A stretch of DNA of 64,000 nucleotides, from positions 62,001-126,000 of the forward strand of contig VWVT01000013.1 of the NCBI GenBank assembly GCA_008638415.1. Direction: 5' to 3'. Under the pieces are notes generated by a model. The model did no database searches and had not been told where the DNA came from. It saw only the letters and a program-made list of their open reading frames with translations. Source of the DNA: Nocardiopsis sinuspersici. Lineage in GTDB: Bacteria > Actinomycetota > Actinomycetes > Streptosporangiales > Streptosporangiaceae. This document shows, one piece after another, positions 15,556-24,140 of the stretch. The stretch's first letter is position 1; every line of letters begins with the position of its first letter. The translations under genes and the position numbers were made by a program.

Positions 15556-16440
15556 TCACGTGAGCAGGGTGTGGAAGTGCGCGAGCATGCGTTCGGGGTC
15601 GGGCTCCAGGCCCGTGATGAGGCCGAAGGCCTGGCCGGCCTGGAACACCGCCATCTCCCCGCCCTCCAGCGTCGGGCACCCCCGCTCCCGGGCCTGGTTC
15701 AGCAGTTCGGTGCGCAGGGGGCGGTAGACGACGTCGCACACCCACATCGACGCGCGCAGCATCTCGGCCGGAACGGGGGTGCCCGGGTGGTGCGCCATGC
15801 CCGTCGGCGTCGCGTTGACCATGCCGTCGGCCGCGGCCAGGAGCGCCCCGAGTCCGGCGGGCTCGCCCGCCAGGCAGCGCGCCCGCGGAAAGTGCCCGCC
15901 CATCCGCTCGGCCAGGTCACGTGCCCGGTCCCGCTGCGTGTCGACGACGGTCACCTCCCGTGCCCCGGAGGCGAGCAGGGCGTAGACCACGGCCGCGCCC
16001 GCGCCTCCCGCGCCCAGTACCACGACGCGGTCGAGGGACGCGTGGGGCAGCCCCCTCTCCAGGCAGCGCGCGAACGCCGACCAGTCGGTGTTGTGCCCGA
16101 CCGCGGTCCCGGACCGGAACACCACCGTGTTCACCGCGCCCAGGGTGGCCGCCTCGGGGGTGAGGCGGTCCAGCACGGGCAGGACCAGCTGCTTGCACGG
16201 ATGGGTGATGTTGAGGCCGTTGAAGCCCAGGTGGCGGGCCGACCCCACCAGGTCGGCGACCGACTCCGGGGCCAGTCCCAGCTCCGCGAGGTCGATGGTC
16301 CGGTAGATCAGGCGGTGCCCGAGCTCGGCGGCCTCGCGCTCGTGCATGGGCGGGGTCAGGGAGGGGCCGATCCCCGTCCCGATGAGCCCCACCAGGTAGG
16401 AGCCGGGGGTGGTGCGGGCGTCCGCCGACCCGGCCGTCAT
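15556..16440 (-). CDS. aroE: shikimate / quinate dehydrogenase
   Basis: 294 residues from ATG 16440, preceded by AGCAGGTGAA. The substrate site and catalytic residues are plain: NGLNITHPCKQ (Lys83) and GHNTDWSAF (Asp119). The Rossmann motif GAGGAG lies at 143-148, followed by VVDTQRDRA, whose Asp suggests NAD use. It begins five bases after the 3-dehydroshikimate dehydratase gene ends and belongs to a catabolic operon. I therefore expect an NAD-dependent quinate/shikimate dehydrogenase oxidising the imported substrate to 3-dehydroquinate or 3-dehydroshikimate, rather than the biosynthetic AroE. An apparent longer frame running into the neighbour is artefactual. Confidence 0.9.
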   Translation of the reverse strand: MTAGSADARTTPGSYLVGLIGTGIGPSLTPPMHEREAAELGHRLIYRTIDLAELGLAPESVADLVGSARHLGFNGLNITHPCKQLVLPVLDRLTPEAATLGAVNTVVFRSGTAVGHNTDWSAFARCLERGLPHASLDRVVVLGAGGAGAAVVYALLASGAREVTVVDTQRDRARDLAERMGGHFPRARCLAGEPAGLGALLAAADGMVNATPTGMAHHPGTPVPAEMLRASMWVCDVVYRPLRTELLNQARERGCPTLEGGEMAVFQAGQAFGLITGLEPDPERMLAHFHTLLT

Positions 16441-16445
16441 CGTGT

Positions 16446-18329
16446 TCACCTGCTCGCCTCCGCCCGCTGCGCGGCCATGCGGAAGGGGCTGTTGGCGGCC
16501 CCGTAGCCGCGGTAGCCGCCCTTGCGCTGCACGACCTCCAGGAAGAGCCGCCCGTCCAGCATCGGCGTGTAGAAGTGCAGGAACTCCCCGTCCCCCGCCC
16601 GGTCGTAGAGGATGCCGTGCTCGCGCATGTGCTCGATGGTCACCGGTTCCAGGTCCGTGCGGCACGCCAGGTCGGCGTAGTAGTTGTCGGGGATGCGCAG
16701 CGGTTCGATCCCGCCCCGCCGCATCGACCGCGCGACCGCGAACACGTCCTCGCAGCCGAAGGCGACGTGCTGGGAGCCTCCCCGGGCGTCCCTGCCCGGC
16801 CCCCGTCCCAGCAGGGAGGCGTTCAGGGCGATGCGCGGCGAGGCTCCGCCCCGGCTCAGCGCGCGGCTGCGCACCAGGCCGTCCGGGGCGGCCAGCTCGG
16901 TGCCGTCGTCGGGGTCCAGGCCCAGCACGGAGCGGTAGAACAGCGACGCCTCGTCGAAGTGGTCGAAGGGCTGGAACAGCCCCACGTGGTCGATACCGGT
17001 GAGGGGGACCCCGTCGGTACCGCCGCTCCCCTGTGCGGGGGAGGAGAAGTCGGCCAGCCAGTCCTCCCCCTCGGCCGGATCGCTCGGGCAGAAGAAGACG
17101 GAGGTGCCGTCGGGCGCGGCGACCGCGTGCAGGACCGACTCGGCCGGATCGCGGCGCCGGGGCAGCTTCGGCGCGAGCAGCCGCTCCGCCCGCCGCATCG
17201 CCTTCCCCGCGTCGGCCACCTCGACGCCGAGCGCGGTCACCGCGGCCTCGTCGCTCCAGGTGTGCCCGAGCTGCGGGTCGGTGGCGTTGAGCAGGACGTG
17301 CGCGTCCCCGTTGCGCCACAGCTGTACCGGCTTGGAACGGTGGTCGCGGGTGTGGGAGAAGCCCAGGGCCGCCAGGGCCCCGCGCACCCGCTGGACCGAG
17401 TGCCCGGGCGCGGCGACCTCCACGAACGCGTAGCCCCTCGCCCGTGTGGGCGAGGGGAGGCGGGTGAGCTCGACCGCGTCCCGAAGGGGCGGGGCCTTCG
17501 TCCCCTCCAGGTCACGTGCGCGGCCGACCTCGTCCTCCAGCACGGCCAGGGACCGGAGCGCGTCGGCGGCCGTGCGCCCGGGGTCGGAGGCCCGGAACAC
17601 GTCGTTGAACACCTCCAGGGACAGCGGGCCGGTGTACCCCGCGGCGAGTACGTGTCCGGTGAACTCCGTCAGGTCGAACGCGCCCTGCCCGGGGAAGCAG
17701 CGGTGGTGGCGGCTCCAGTGCAGGACGTCCATGGGCATGAGCGGCGCGTCCGCGAGTTGGAGGAAGAAGATCCTGTCACCGGGGATGTCCCGGATGCCGG
17801 CCGGGTCGTGGCCCCGGGACAGGATGTGGAAGCTGTCCAGGCACACCCCGAGCCCGGGGTGGTCGGCCAGCCGGGCGATGCGCCAGGCGTGCCGGTAGTC
17901 GTCGACCCACCGCCCCCACGCCAGCGCCTCGTAGGCGATGCGGACCCCGAACGGCGCCGCGGCCTCGGCCAGGCGGTGCAGTTGCGCGGCCGAGCGGGCG
18001 TCCTCACCCGTCGAGTCCGCCGAGACGCTGGAGCACACGAGCATGACGTCCACGCCCAGCTCCACCATGAGGGCGAACTTGGCCTCGGCCCGGCGGAGGT
18101 TGCGCTCCAACCGGGCCTCGTTCACCCCCTCGAAGTCGCGGAAGGGCTGGTAGAGGTCGATGGTCAGGCCCAGTGACTCGGTCAGGGCCCGGACCTCGCG
18201 GGGCGGCAGTGCCGATCCGATGAGGTCGTTTTCGAAGATCTCGACACCGTCGAACCCTGCCTGGGCCGCGGCCCCGAGCTTCTCCTCCAGGGTTCCGCTG
18301 AGGGACACGGTGGCTATGGAGCGCCGCAT
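16446..18329 (-). CDS. quiC1: two-domain 3-dehydroshikimate dehydratase (QuiC1 type)
   Basis: 627 residues. The N-terminal TIM barrel (about 1-285) starts RRSIATVSLSGTLEEKLGAA and carries the metal ligands Glu134 (YEALAWG), Asp165 (LDSFH), Gln191 (FLQLADAP) and Glu239 (LEVFND), at the same numbers I recall for Pseudomonas QuiC1. The C-terminal half (about 305-625) is an HPPD/VOC-like fold with GIDHVGLF, SQHVAFGCED and LFLEVVQRKGGYRGYGAANS. The enzyme dehydrates 3-dehydroshikimate to protocatechuate. It lies between aroE and the TRAP transporter genes in one operon-like run. No protocatechuate ring-cleavage genes are in the window. Confidence 0.92.
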   Translation of the reverse strand: MRRSIATVSLSGTLEEKLGAAAQAGFDGVEIFENDLIGSALPPREVRALTESLGLTIDLYQPFRDFEGVNEARLERNLRRAEAKFALMVELGVDVMLVCSSVSADSTGEDARSAAQLHRLAEAAAPFGVRIAYEALAWGRWVDDYRHAWRIARLADHPGLGVCLDSFHILSRGHDPAGIRDIPGDRIFFLQLADAPLMPMDVLHWSRHHRCFPGQGAFDLTEFTGHVLAAGYTGPLSLEVFNDVFRASDPGRTAADALRSLAVLEDEVGRARDLEGTKAPPLRDAVELTRLPSPTRARGYAFVEVAAPGHSVQRVRGALAALGFSHTRDHRSKPVQLWRNGDAHVLLNATDPQLGHTWSDEAAVTALGVEVADAGKAMRRAERLLAPKLPRRRDPAESVLHAVAAPDGTSVFFCPSDPAEGEDWLADFSSPAQGSGGTDGVPLTGIDHVGLFQPFDHFDEASLFYRSVLGLDPDDGTELAAPDGLVRSRALSRGGASPRIALNASLLGRGPGRDARGGSQHVAFGCEDVFAVARSMRRGGIEPLRIPDNYYADLACRTDLEPVTIEHMREHGILYDRAGDGEFLHFYTPMLDGRLFLEVVQRKGGYRGYGAANSPFRMAAQRAEASR

Positions 18330-18364
18330 ACGTCGTGCTCTTCCTTCTTCCTTGTTTCCCGTGC

Positions 18365-19360
18365 CTACTCGATCTCCTGGAAGGACTCGTAGAGGTCGAG
18401 CCGCTCACCTTCCAGGTTCTGCGCGAAGTACTCCCGGACCTGGGCGCGGAACGTCTCGACGTCCACGTCGTCGACGATCTCGATGGCGTTCTCGGTGCGC
18501 CACTCCTCCAGGATCTGCTTCTCCGCCTCCTCGATGCAGGCGCGGTTCTCCTCACGGACGGTGCTGACCGCCTCCTGGAGCACCTTCTGCTGCTCGGCCG
18601 AGAGCGCGTCCCAGGTCTGTCCCGAGACCACGATCATCTGCGAGCCGACCTGGTGGCCGGTGAGGCTGATGTGGGACTGGACCTCCACGAAGTTGTCGCC
18701 GTCGATGGTCGGGATCGGGTTCTCCTGGCCGTCGACGGTGCCCTGCTGGAGGGCGAGGTAGACCTCCTCGAAGGCGACCGTGGTCGGCTCGGCGCCCAGC
18801 GCCTCGGCGTTGGCCAGGTAGATGGGCGAGTCGGGGAAGCGCATGCGCAGGCCCTGGAGGTCCCCGGGCTCGCGGATGGGCTTGTCGGCGGTGAAGTGGC
18901 GGTCGCCGAAGTACCAGACGTCCAGGATCTTGGCGCCGGTGGACTCCTCGAAGCCGTCCTTGAGCTTCTGGGACCGCTCGGAGTCGAAGTAGGAGAACAG
19001 GTGGTCGGCGTCCCGGAAGGCGTAGGCGGCGTCCAGGACGCCGATCGGCTCGTAGGAGGCCCCGAGCGCGGCCGAGCCCTGCACGTCCATGTCGATGTCG
19101 CCCGACATCACCGAGGCGAAGGTCTCGGTGTTGTTACCGAGCTGGCTGTTGGGGAAGGTCTCGACGGAGAAGCCCGCGTCGGCCCCGGCCACGTGTTCGG
19201 CGACCAGGTCGATGCCGCAGCGGGTGTGCGGGTGGTCCTCGGGGTAGCTGTTGGCGAAGGTGAGGGTGAGGCCCTCGTCGGCGGAGCCGTCGCCGCCGCA
19301 GGCGGTGAGTGCGAGTGCCGCGGCGGGGAGCAGGGCGGCCCAGCGGGTGATGGTGCGCAT
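18365..19360 (-). CDS. dctP: TRAP transporter substrate-binding lipoprotein (DctP)
   Basis: 331 residues from ATG 19360. The signal MRTITRWAALLPAAALALTA is followed by C, a lipobox (LTAC), so the protein is tethered to the outer face of the membrane. DctP-type features: LTFANSYPEDHPHTRCGIDL, the LQGLRMRFPDSPIYLANAEA carboxylate-binding block with its conserved Arg, and AFEEVYLALQQGTVDGQENP. TRAP systems import organic acids using a Na+ or H+ gradient. With quiC1 and aroE downstream, the likely ligand is shikimate, quinate or 3-dehydroshikimate. Confidence 0.92.
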   Translation of the reverse strand: MRTITRWAALLPAAALALTACGGDGSADEGLTLTFANSYPEDHPHTRCGIDLVAEHVAGADAGFSVETFPNSQLGNNTETFASVMSGDIDMDVQGSAALGASYEPIGVLDAAYAFRDADHLFSYFDSERSQKLKDGFEESTGAKILDVWYFGDRHFTADKPIREPGDLQGLRMRFPDSPIYLANAEALGAEPTTVAFEEVYLALQQGTVDGQENPIPTIDGDNFVEVQSHISLTGHQVGSQMIVVSGQTWDALSAEQQKVLQEAVSTVREENRACIEEAEKQILEEWRTENAIEIVDDVDVETFRAQVREYFAQNLEGERLDLYESFQEIE

Positions 19361-19429
19361 GGGGGATTCCTCCTTGGGGGGTGGGTCGGTCACGGGTCGT
19401 GGGGTGGTCGGGGGTCGGTCGTGGGTCGG

Positions 19430-20704
19430 TCACAGGTCCAGGAGTCCGGGCAGGAACAGGACCACGTCGGGTGCCAGTGTCAGCAGCAGCAGGACCGCCA
19501 CCAGCGGGATGAGGAAGGGCGCGGTGCCGCGGAACACCTCGTGCATGGGTGTGCGGGTCGCCGATCCCAGGACGAACAGCACGCCGCCGATCGGGGGAGT
19601 GAGCAGGCCGATCATCAGGCTGAGGATCGTGATGACGCCGAAGTGGATCGGGTCGACCCCCACCTGGACGGCGACCGGCAGCAGGACCGGGACCGTGATG
19701 ACCAGCGCGGCGATCGGTTCGAGCACCGTTCCGATGAGGAGCAGGACCAGGGACACCACCAGCATCAGGATCACCGGGTTGTCGGTGAGGTCCAGCAGGA
19801 AGGACGCGACGTTCTGGGGCACCTGCTCGCGGGCGAGCACCCAGCCCAGGAGGCCGGAGGCGGCGAGGATGATGGTGATGGAGGCGGCCGTGGTGGCGGT
19901 CTCCACGCCGATGCGCCACAGCGCGCGCGGGCTCAGGGTGCGGTAGCACAGGCCCAGGACCAGGACGTAGGCGACGCCGACCGCCGCGGCCTCGGTGGGG
20001 GTGAACAGGCCGCTGAGGATGCCGCCGAGCAGTAGGACGGGGGCGCCCAGCGGACCCAGCGCGCGCAGGGTGGCGGTGCGCAGCTCTCCCCGCTGCGCGC
20101 GCCGGCCCGCGAGCTCGGGCTTGTCGCGTGTCCACAGGAACACCGCCAGGGTCAGCCCGCCCGCGAGCAGGAGCGCGGGGACCACCGCCGCGGCGAACAG
20201 GCCGGCCGTGGAGACCGCGGCCACGGAGGCGTACACGATCGCGGGGATGCTGGGCGGCATGATGGGGCTGATCAGGCTGGTGGAGGCGGTCAGGCCCAGG
20301 GTGAAGCGGCGGGGGTAGCCGGCCTTGTTCATCGCCGGGACCAGCATCTTGCTCATGCCGGCGACGTCGGCCAGGGCCGATCCGCTGATCCAGGAGAAGC
20401 CGACGCTCACGCCGATGTTGACGTAGCCCAGACTGCCGCGCACGCGGCCCAGCAGCACCCGGGCGAAGTCGAAGAGCCGGTCGGCGATCCCCGCGTGGTT
20501 GGCGATGACACCGAGCAGGATGAACAGCGGGACCGCCAGGAGGGGGAAGCTGTTGACCTCCTGGGCCGCCGTGCGCAGGCTCAGTCCGACGGACTGGCCG
20601 CCGAGCACCATGTAGGTCATGCACGGGCCCAGGATCGCGAAGGCGATGGGCACCCGCAGGACCAGCAGGACGAGGACGCCGATGATGACCAGCAGCGCGC
20701 TCAT
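19430..20704 (-). CDS. dctM: TRAP transporter large permease (DctM)
   Basis: 424 residues with at least ten hydrophobic segments. It starts MSALLVIIGVLVLLVLRVPI and contains the DctM-type loops SGSALADVAGMSKMLVPAMN, STSLISPIMPPSIPAIVYAS and LTPPIGGVLFVLGSATRTPM. It forms the transport channel of the system together with DctQ. The start overlaps the dctQ stop by four bases (ATGA), indicating coupled translation. Confidence 0.94.
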   Translation of the reverse strand: MSALLVIIGVLVLLVLRVPIAFAILGPCMTYMVLGGQSVGLSLRTAAQEVNSFPLLAVPLFILLGVIANHAGIADRLFDFARVLLGRVRGSLGYVNIGVSVGFSWISGSALADVAGMSKMLVPAMNKAGYPRRFTLGLTASTSLISPIMPPSIPAIVYASVAAVSTAGLFAAAVVPALLLAGGLTLAVFLWTRDKPELAGRRAQRGELRTATLRALGPLGAPVLLLGGILSGLFTPTEAAAVGVAYVLVLGLCYRTLSPRALWRIGVETATTAASITIILAASGLLGWVLAREQVPQNVASFLLDLTDNPVILMLVVSLVLLLIGTVLEPIAALVITVPVLLPVAVQVGVDPIHFGVITILSLMIGLLTPPIGGVLFVLGSATRTPMHEVFRGTAPFLIPLVAVLLLLTLAPDVVLFLPGLLDL

Positions 20705-21249
20705 CGGACGGCCTCCCCGGAGTCGACGCGGCCCTCACGCTGCGGAGGCTCCGGGACGAGGACGGCGTTGGCCACGGCCCGCAGCGACATGAGCGCCAGA
20801 CCGGCGAGCGGGATCACGTAGGTCCAGGAGATGGGGATCCGCAGGGCCGGTGTCGTCTGGGGCGAGCCGCCGAAGACGAGTTCGACGGCCTCCAGCGTGC
20901 ACATCACGCCCACCGCGGCGACCACGAGGTTGGCCAGGATCCACACCCCGCGCAGCGCGCGGCCGGTGAGCACGAAGTCCACCACCTTGAGGGTGATGTG
21001 CTCGTCACGCCCCAGGAGGTAGCCGACCAGTGAGAACGACAGCCAGACCAGGCCGAGGCGGGCGAGTTCGCCGGTCCAGACCCAGCCGTCCACGGGCAGG
21101 TGGCGCTGGGTGGCCTGGGTGAGCATGAGGACGAGGACCAGCGCGAGCAGCGCTACTCCGAGGACCAGTTCGGCCGTCTCCAGCCACCGCACCGGAGCCG
21201 GGCGCGGCCGTGGGGTTCTGTTGCCGGGGGGTGGGGGTCTCTCTGCCAT
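20701..21249 (-). CDS. dctQ: TRAP transporter small permease (DctQ)
   Basis: 182 residues from ATG 21249 (GGAG nine bases upstream; GTG 21264 also possible). There are four transmembrane helices at about 29-49, 66-87, 103-125 and 146-165. The WTGELARLGLVWLSFSLVGY stretch is the conserved DctQ signature. It is the first gene of the dctQMP-quiC1-aroE operon, facing a divergent LacI regulator. Confidence 0.93.
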   Translation of the reverse strand: MAERPPPPGNRTPRPRPAPVRWLETAELVLGVALLALVLVLMLTQATQRHLPVDGWVWTGELARLGLVWLSFSLVGYLLGRDEHITLKVVDFVLTGRALRGVWILANLVVAAVGVMCTLEAVELVFGGSPQTTPALRIPISWTYVIPLAGLALMSLRAVANAVLVPEPPQREGRVDSGEAVR

Positions 21250-21357
21250 CCGGGCGGGCTCCACTCAACGAACAAGGAAGGGATCGGTGCAGGTCAGGGG
21301 CGCGTGAGTCACGCCACCCGAGACGTGATGTGAACCCTAGGTTTCGCGTTCACGCCA

Positions 21358-21373
21358 TGGCAAGCGATTGCCA
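21358..21373. promoter_or_regulatory. LacI-family operator
   Basis: TGGCAAGCGATTGCCA is a 6-bp perfect inverted repeat around a central CG, the canonical LacI/GalR layout. It lies between lacI (start 21403) and dctQ (start 21249). A second dyad, GTGAAC (21330-21335) / GTTCAC (21348-21353), is next to it. Confidence 0.8.
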
Positions 21374-21402
21374 AAAGTTGTCACAACGCGTAGAAGGGCA
21401 CC

Positions 21403-22404
21403 ATGAACTCCCCGAAGCGCACCACCATCTACGACGTGGCCCAGGAGGCGGGCGTCGCCGCCTCCACCGTCTCGCGCGCCCTGCGCAACCCGCGCCGCGT
21501 CAACGCCGCCACGCGCGAGCACGTCCTACGGGTCGCCGAGCGCCTCGGCTACCGCCCCAGCCCCCTGGCGACCGCGCTGCAGTCGGGGCGGACCGCGACC
21601 GTGGCGATGCTGGTGCCCGACATCACCAACCCGCACTTCTTCGGGACGATCCGGGGCGCCGAACGCCGCGCCTCCGCGGCCGGGATCACCTTCATCCTCA
21701 GCTACACCGAGGAGTCCGCGGACAACGAGCGCAACCAGATCGAGCACCTGGCGCGCTCGGTGGACGGTTTCATCCTGGCCTCCAGCCGCATGTCCGACGA
21801 CGGGCTCCTGGAACTGGCCGAGGAGCACAACCTGGCCCTGGTCAACCGGGAGGTGAGGGGCCTGCCCAGCGCCGTGGTCGACAGCCGCGTGGGCAGCCGC
21901 CAGATCGTGGAGCACCTGGCCTCGCTGGGGCACCGGTCGCTGGTCTACCTGTCGGGCCCGCACCAGTCCTGGCCGGCAGGCGAGCGGTGGCGGGGACTGC
22001 GCGGGAGTGCGAGGAGCCTCGGGATCAGGGCCACGCGGCTGGGGCCCTTCCCTCCCCGCGTGGTCGGCGGCGGCGCGGCGGCCGACGCCGTCCTGGTCAC
22101 GGGGGCCACGGCCGTGGTGGCGCACAACGACCTGCTGGCCATCGGCGTGCTGCGCCGCCTGGCGGAGCGGGGCGTGAGCGTGCCCGAGCAGATCAGCGTG
22201 GTGGGCTACGACGACATCTTCGGGGCCGACTTCTGCGTGCCCGCGCTCACGACCCTGGCCGGCCCCCAGGACGAGGCGGGCCGCTCGGCCGTGGAGCTGC
22301 TGCTGGAGAACAGGTCCCGCTCCACGACCCGCACGACCGACCGGCGGGTGATGCTCCCCTCGCACCTGGTCATCCGCGACTCCACGGGCCCGGCCCCCGC
22401 CTGA
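21403..22404 (+). CDS. LacI-family repressor of the shikimate/quinate cluster
   Basis: 333 residues. The DNA-binding head TTIYDVAQEAGVAASTVSRA then LRNPRRVNAATREHVLRVAE and RLGYRPSPLA (7-56) includes the hinge helix. The sugar/ligand-binding core follows (VAMLVPDITNPHFFGTIRGA; GYDDIFGADFCVPALTTL). It is divergent from the TRAP operon with a canonical operator between them. This predicts repression relieved by shikimate, quinate or an intermediate. The ligand is inferred from gene context only. Confidence 0.93.
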   Translation: MNSPKRTTIYDVAQEAGVAASTVSRALRNPRRVNAATREHVLRVAERLGYRPSPLATALQSGRTATVAMLVPDITNPHFFGTIRGAERRASAAGITFILSYTEESADNERNQIEHLARSVDGFILASSRMSDDGLLELAEEHNLALVNREVRGLPSAVVDSRVGSRQIVEHLASLGHRSLVYLSGPHQSWPAGERWRGLRGSARSLGIRATRLGPFPPRVVGGGAAADAVLVTGATAVVAHNDLLAIGVLRRLAERGVSVPEQISVVGYDDIFGADFCVPALTTLAGPQDEAGRSAVELLLENRSRSTTRTTDRRVMLPSHLVIRDSTGPAPA

Positions 22405-22476
22405 GGCGCGTCTTCGGCCGCCGGGAGGCGGCCACCCGGCCCCGGTGTCCTCCACAGAAGGACTCCGCCCCTTTCG

Positions 22477-22492
22477 CTAGACGCGTGTCCAG
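22477..22492. promoter_or_regulatory. orphan operator-like dyad
   Basis: CTAGACGCGTGTCCAG is a 16-nt imperfect palindrome (one mismatched pair) of a common TetR operator type. It lies about 85 bases upstream of the truncated SDR start at 22577 and may be the surviving control site of the deleted genes. Confidence 0.4.
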
Positions 22493-22576
22493 CGAGAATG
22501 GGGGCTTGTCGACCACCGCCCCGGAGCGGCCCGTGCCACTCCGCCCAAGGGGCGCGCTCTCAGGGAGGACACCGGC

Positions 22577-22826
22577 ATGCGGTCCGAGAACAGGACCGTC
22601 CTCGTCACCGGGGCCGCCGCTCCGGGCCGCCGAGAAAGCGGGCGTGACCGCGCCCTCCTCCTGTGAGGAGGGCACCTGCGGTACGTGCGAGACCCGGATC
22701 GTCGCCGGGACCGCCGACCACCGCGGCTCGGTCCTCACCGAGGAGGAAAGGCGGGAGCGAGGCACCGTGATGATCTGCGTGTCCCGCGCCGAGAGGGGCT
22801 GCGCCGAGCTGACCCCGGGCCGCTGA
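22577..22826 (+). pseudogene. deletion scar: SDR start joined to a ferredoxin-domain tail
   Basis: GGGAGGA precedes ATG 22577, which opens MRSENRTVLVTGAA, a clear SDR amino terminus. After about 14 codons the sequence switches, in another frame, to LRAAEKAGVTAPSSCEEGTC then GTCETRIVAGTADHRGSVLT and MICVSRAERG, ending at 22826. This second part is the plant-type [2Fe-2S] domain (CxxxxCxxC with a distal C) found at the end of vanillate/phthalate-dioxygenase-reductase-type proteins. The junction lies near 22618. Two collinear genes have been fused by deletion and neither can be functional. Confidence 0.75.
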
Positions 22827-22859
22827 CGCGCCCGGTGGGCCCCGGTGTGGACGGGCGGG

Positions 22860-23459
22860 TCACCGTCCGTCCACCAGCTCCACCCAGCCCCGCGCCAGCG
22901 CATGCCGCATGTCCGACCACAACGGCTCGTCCGGACCGCCGACGAGCCGCTGGAAGGAGTGGGTGCGCTCGACCGCCATCAGCTGCACCAGGATGCGCGC
23001 CTCGGCCCGTACCGGGTCGCCGATCCGGCGGGTGACCGACGTCATGGCACCAGCCGTGCGGCGCAGCATCGCGAACCACTCCTGGCCCGTCGCCGGCTCG
23101 TGGGTCAGGGCCTGCTGGATGGCGTCGAACTCCGACCCGTGCTCGTCCCAGAACAGCAGGTGGGCGTCGAACCAGTCCAGTACGGCGGCCATCGTGTCAC
23201 CGCCGCCCACCAGGATCCCGTCCAGGAGCCGGTAGGCCCCGGTGATCTGCGGCTCTATCGCGCGCATGACCTCCGTGACCAGGTCGGCCTTGGAGCGAAA
23301 GTGCAGATAGAAGGTCGCGCGGGACACACCGGCCTCCCGCGCGATCAGGTCCGCGCCGGTGGCCGTGTAACCGCGCGCGGCGAACAGGTCGCGTGCGGCG
23401 TCCACGAGCCTGGTCCGTGTCGCCTGCCGTTTCAGGTCCCGCAGGCTCTCCTGGGCCAC
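22860..23459 (-). CDS. TetR-family regulator
   Basis: 199 residues from GTG 23459, with AAAGGGG eight bases upstream. An ATG at 23519 is rejected because a perfect operator-like palindrome would then lie inside the coding region. HTH: TRTRLVDAARDLFAARGYTA, TGADLIAREAGVSRATFYLH and FRSKADLVTEV. The remainder is a helical effector domain with WFDAHLLFWDEHGSEFDAIQ. Adjacent to a decayed SDR/ferredoxin gene pair, which may have been its original target. Confidence 0.88.
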   Translation of the reverse strand: MAQESLRDLKRQATRTRLVDAARDLFAARGYTATGADLIAREAGVSRATFYLHFRSKADLVTEVMRAIEPQITGAYRLLDGILVGGGDTMAAVLDWFDAHLLFWDEHGSEFDAIQQALTHEPATGQEWFAMLRRTAGAMTSVTRRIGDPVRAEARILVQLMAVERTHSFQRLVGGPDEPLWSDMRHALARGWVELVDGR

Positions 23460-23482
23460 CCTCACCCCTTTCTTCCGGTCCA

Positions 23483-23505
23483 CAGGGAAACTATCGGTTT
23501 CCCTG
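23483..23505. promoter_or_regulatory. perfect TetR operator palindrome
   Basis: CAGGGAAAC-TATCG-GTTTCCCTG: nine-base arms around five bases, 24 nt upstream of the chosen TetR start. Probably an autoregulatory site. Confidence 0.7.
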
Positions 23506-23571
23506 ACGGGGCGGGGCACGGCGGGCGGGGCACCCGCCGTACCGGTCGCCGTGGAGGTCCCGGCCGCCGGC

Positions 23572-23733
23572 TCAGCGCCGCCCGCGCGAGCCGTAGCCCG
23601 CCGCGTGCAGGGCGAGGAACAGCAGCCCGGTGAGGGTGAGGGTCCTCGTGGTGATGAGGTTCTGGATGTTCTCGCCGAGGAGTTCCAGCAACAGGGCGAG
23701 CCCGAACAGGATCGCGGCGACGGTGGCTAACAC
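23572..23733 (-). CDS. 53-residue membrane protein
   Basis: GTG 23733 is preceded by CGGAGG at a seven-base distance. The product begins MLATVAAILFGLALLLELLG, continues ENIQNLITTRTLTLTGLLFL and ends ALHAAGYGSRGRR. It has two hydrophobic helices (about 2-20 and 33-45) and a basic tail. This size and layout match small actinomycete membrane proteins of unknown function. Codon third positions are strongly G/C and the frame has no overlap with other genes. Confidence 0.65.
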   Translation of the reverse strand: MLATVAAILFGLALLLELLGENIQNLITTRTLTLTGLLFLALHAAGYGSRGRR

Positions 23734-24140
23734 GGGGGCCTCCGGGGGGTGGGAGTGCGTCGGGTCGTGCTTCGCTTACCCGCTGGCCGCGGCGGTAACC
23801 GCGCCGTTCCGGTGGTCGCGCACCGGGGCCGGCCGCGACCGTCGAACCGCGGGGGCTCCCGGTGCGCCGACCCGGCCCCGGCCTCCTCGGGCCCGGAGGC
23901 CGTCCAGCGGCTCCCGATGCCACCGATGCCCAGGAGCACGGCGGACCGGCGGAGGGGCCGGGGCCATAGGAACTCCCTATGGCGCCTGCTCACATTCGGT
24001 CTTTGCCGCCCATTCCCTTCCGGATATACCGTAAAAAACATCGGCGAGGCGCGCACCGGATTTCTCCGGGAATTCGCGCTCCGCGCACGTCGATTCTCTT
24101 CCGACGGGCAGGCGAACAAGCAATCGATAGGGCCGGTGGC
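23734..24140. other. 407-bp non-coding interval
   Basis: No gene is supported. The right half (about 23985-24135) is distinctly AT-richer, with ATACCGTAAAAAACATC, and probably holds the promoter of the SDR gene at 24141. The long plus-strand frame through here lacks a start signal. Confidence 0.45.

Noticed and set aside
15556-17319. Apparent 587-residue protein combining aroE with upstream sequence
   Set aside because: The extension is the wrong frame of quiC1. ATG 16440 with AGCAGGTGAA gives a normal 294-residue enzyme and quiC1 ends five bases upstream.
18335-20035. 566-residue plus-strand frame across dctP and dctM
   Set aside because: Gln/Asp/Gly-rich shadow of real TRAP transporter genes on the other strand.
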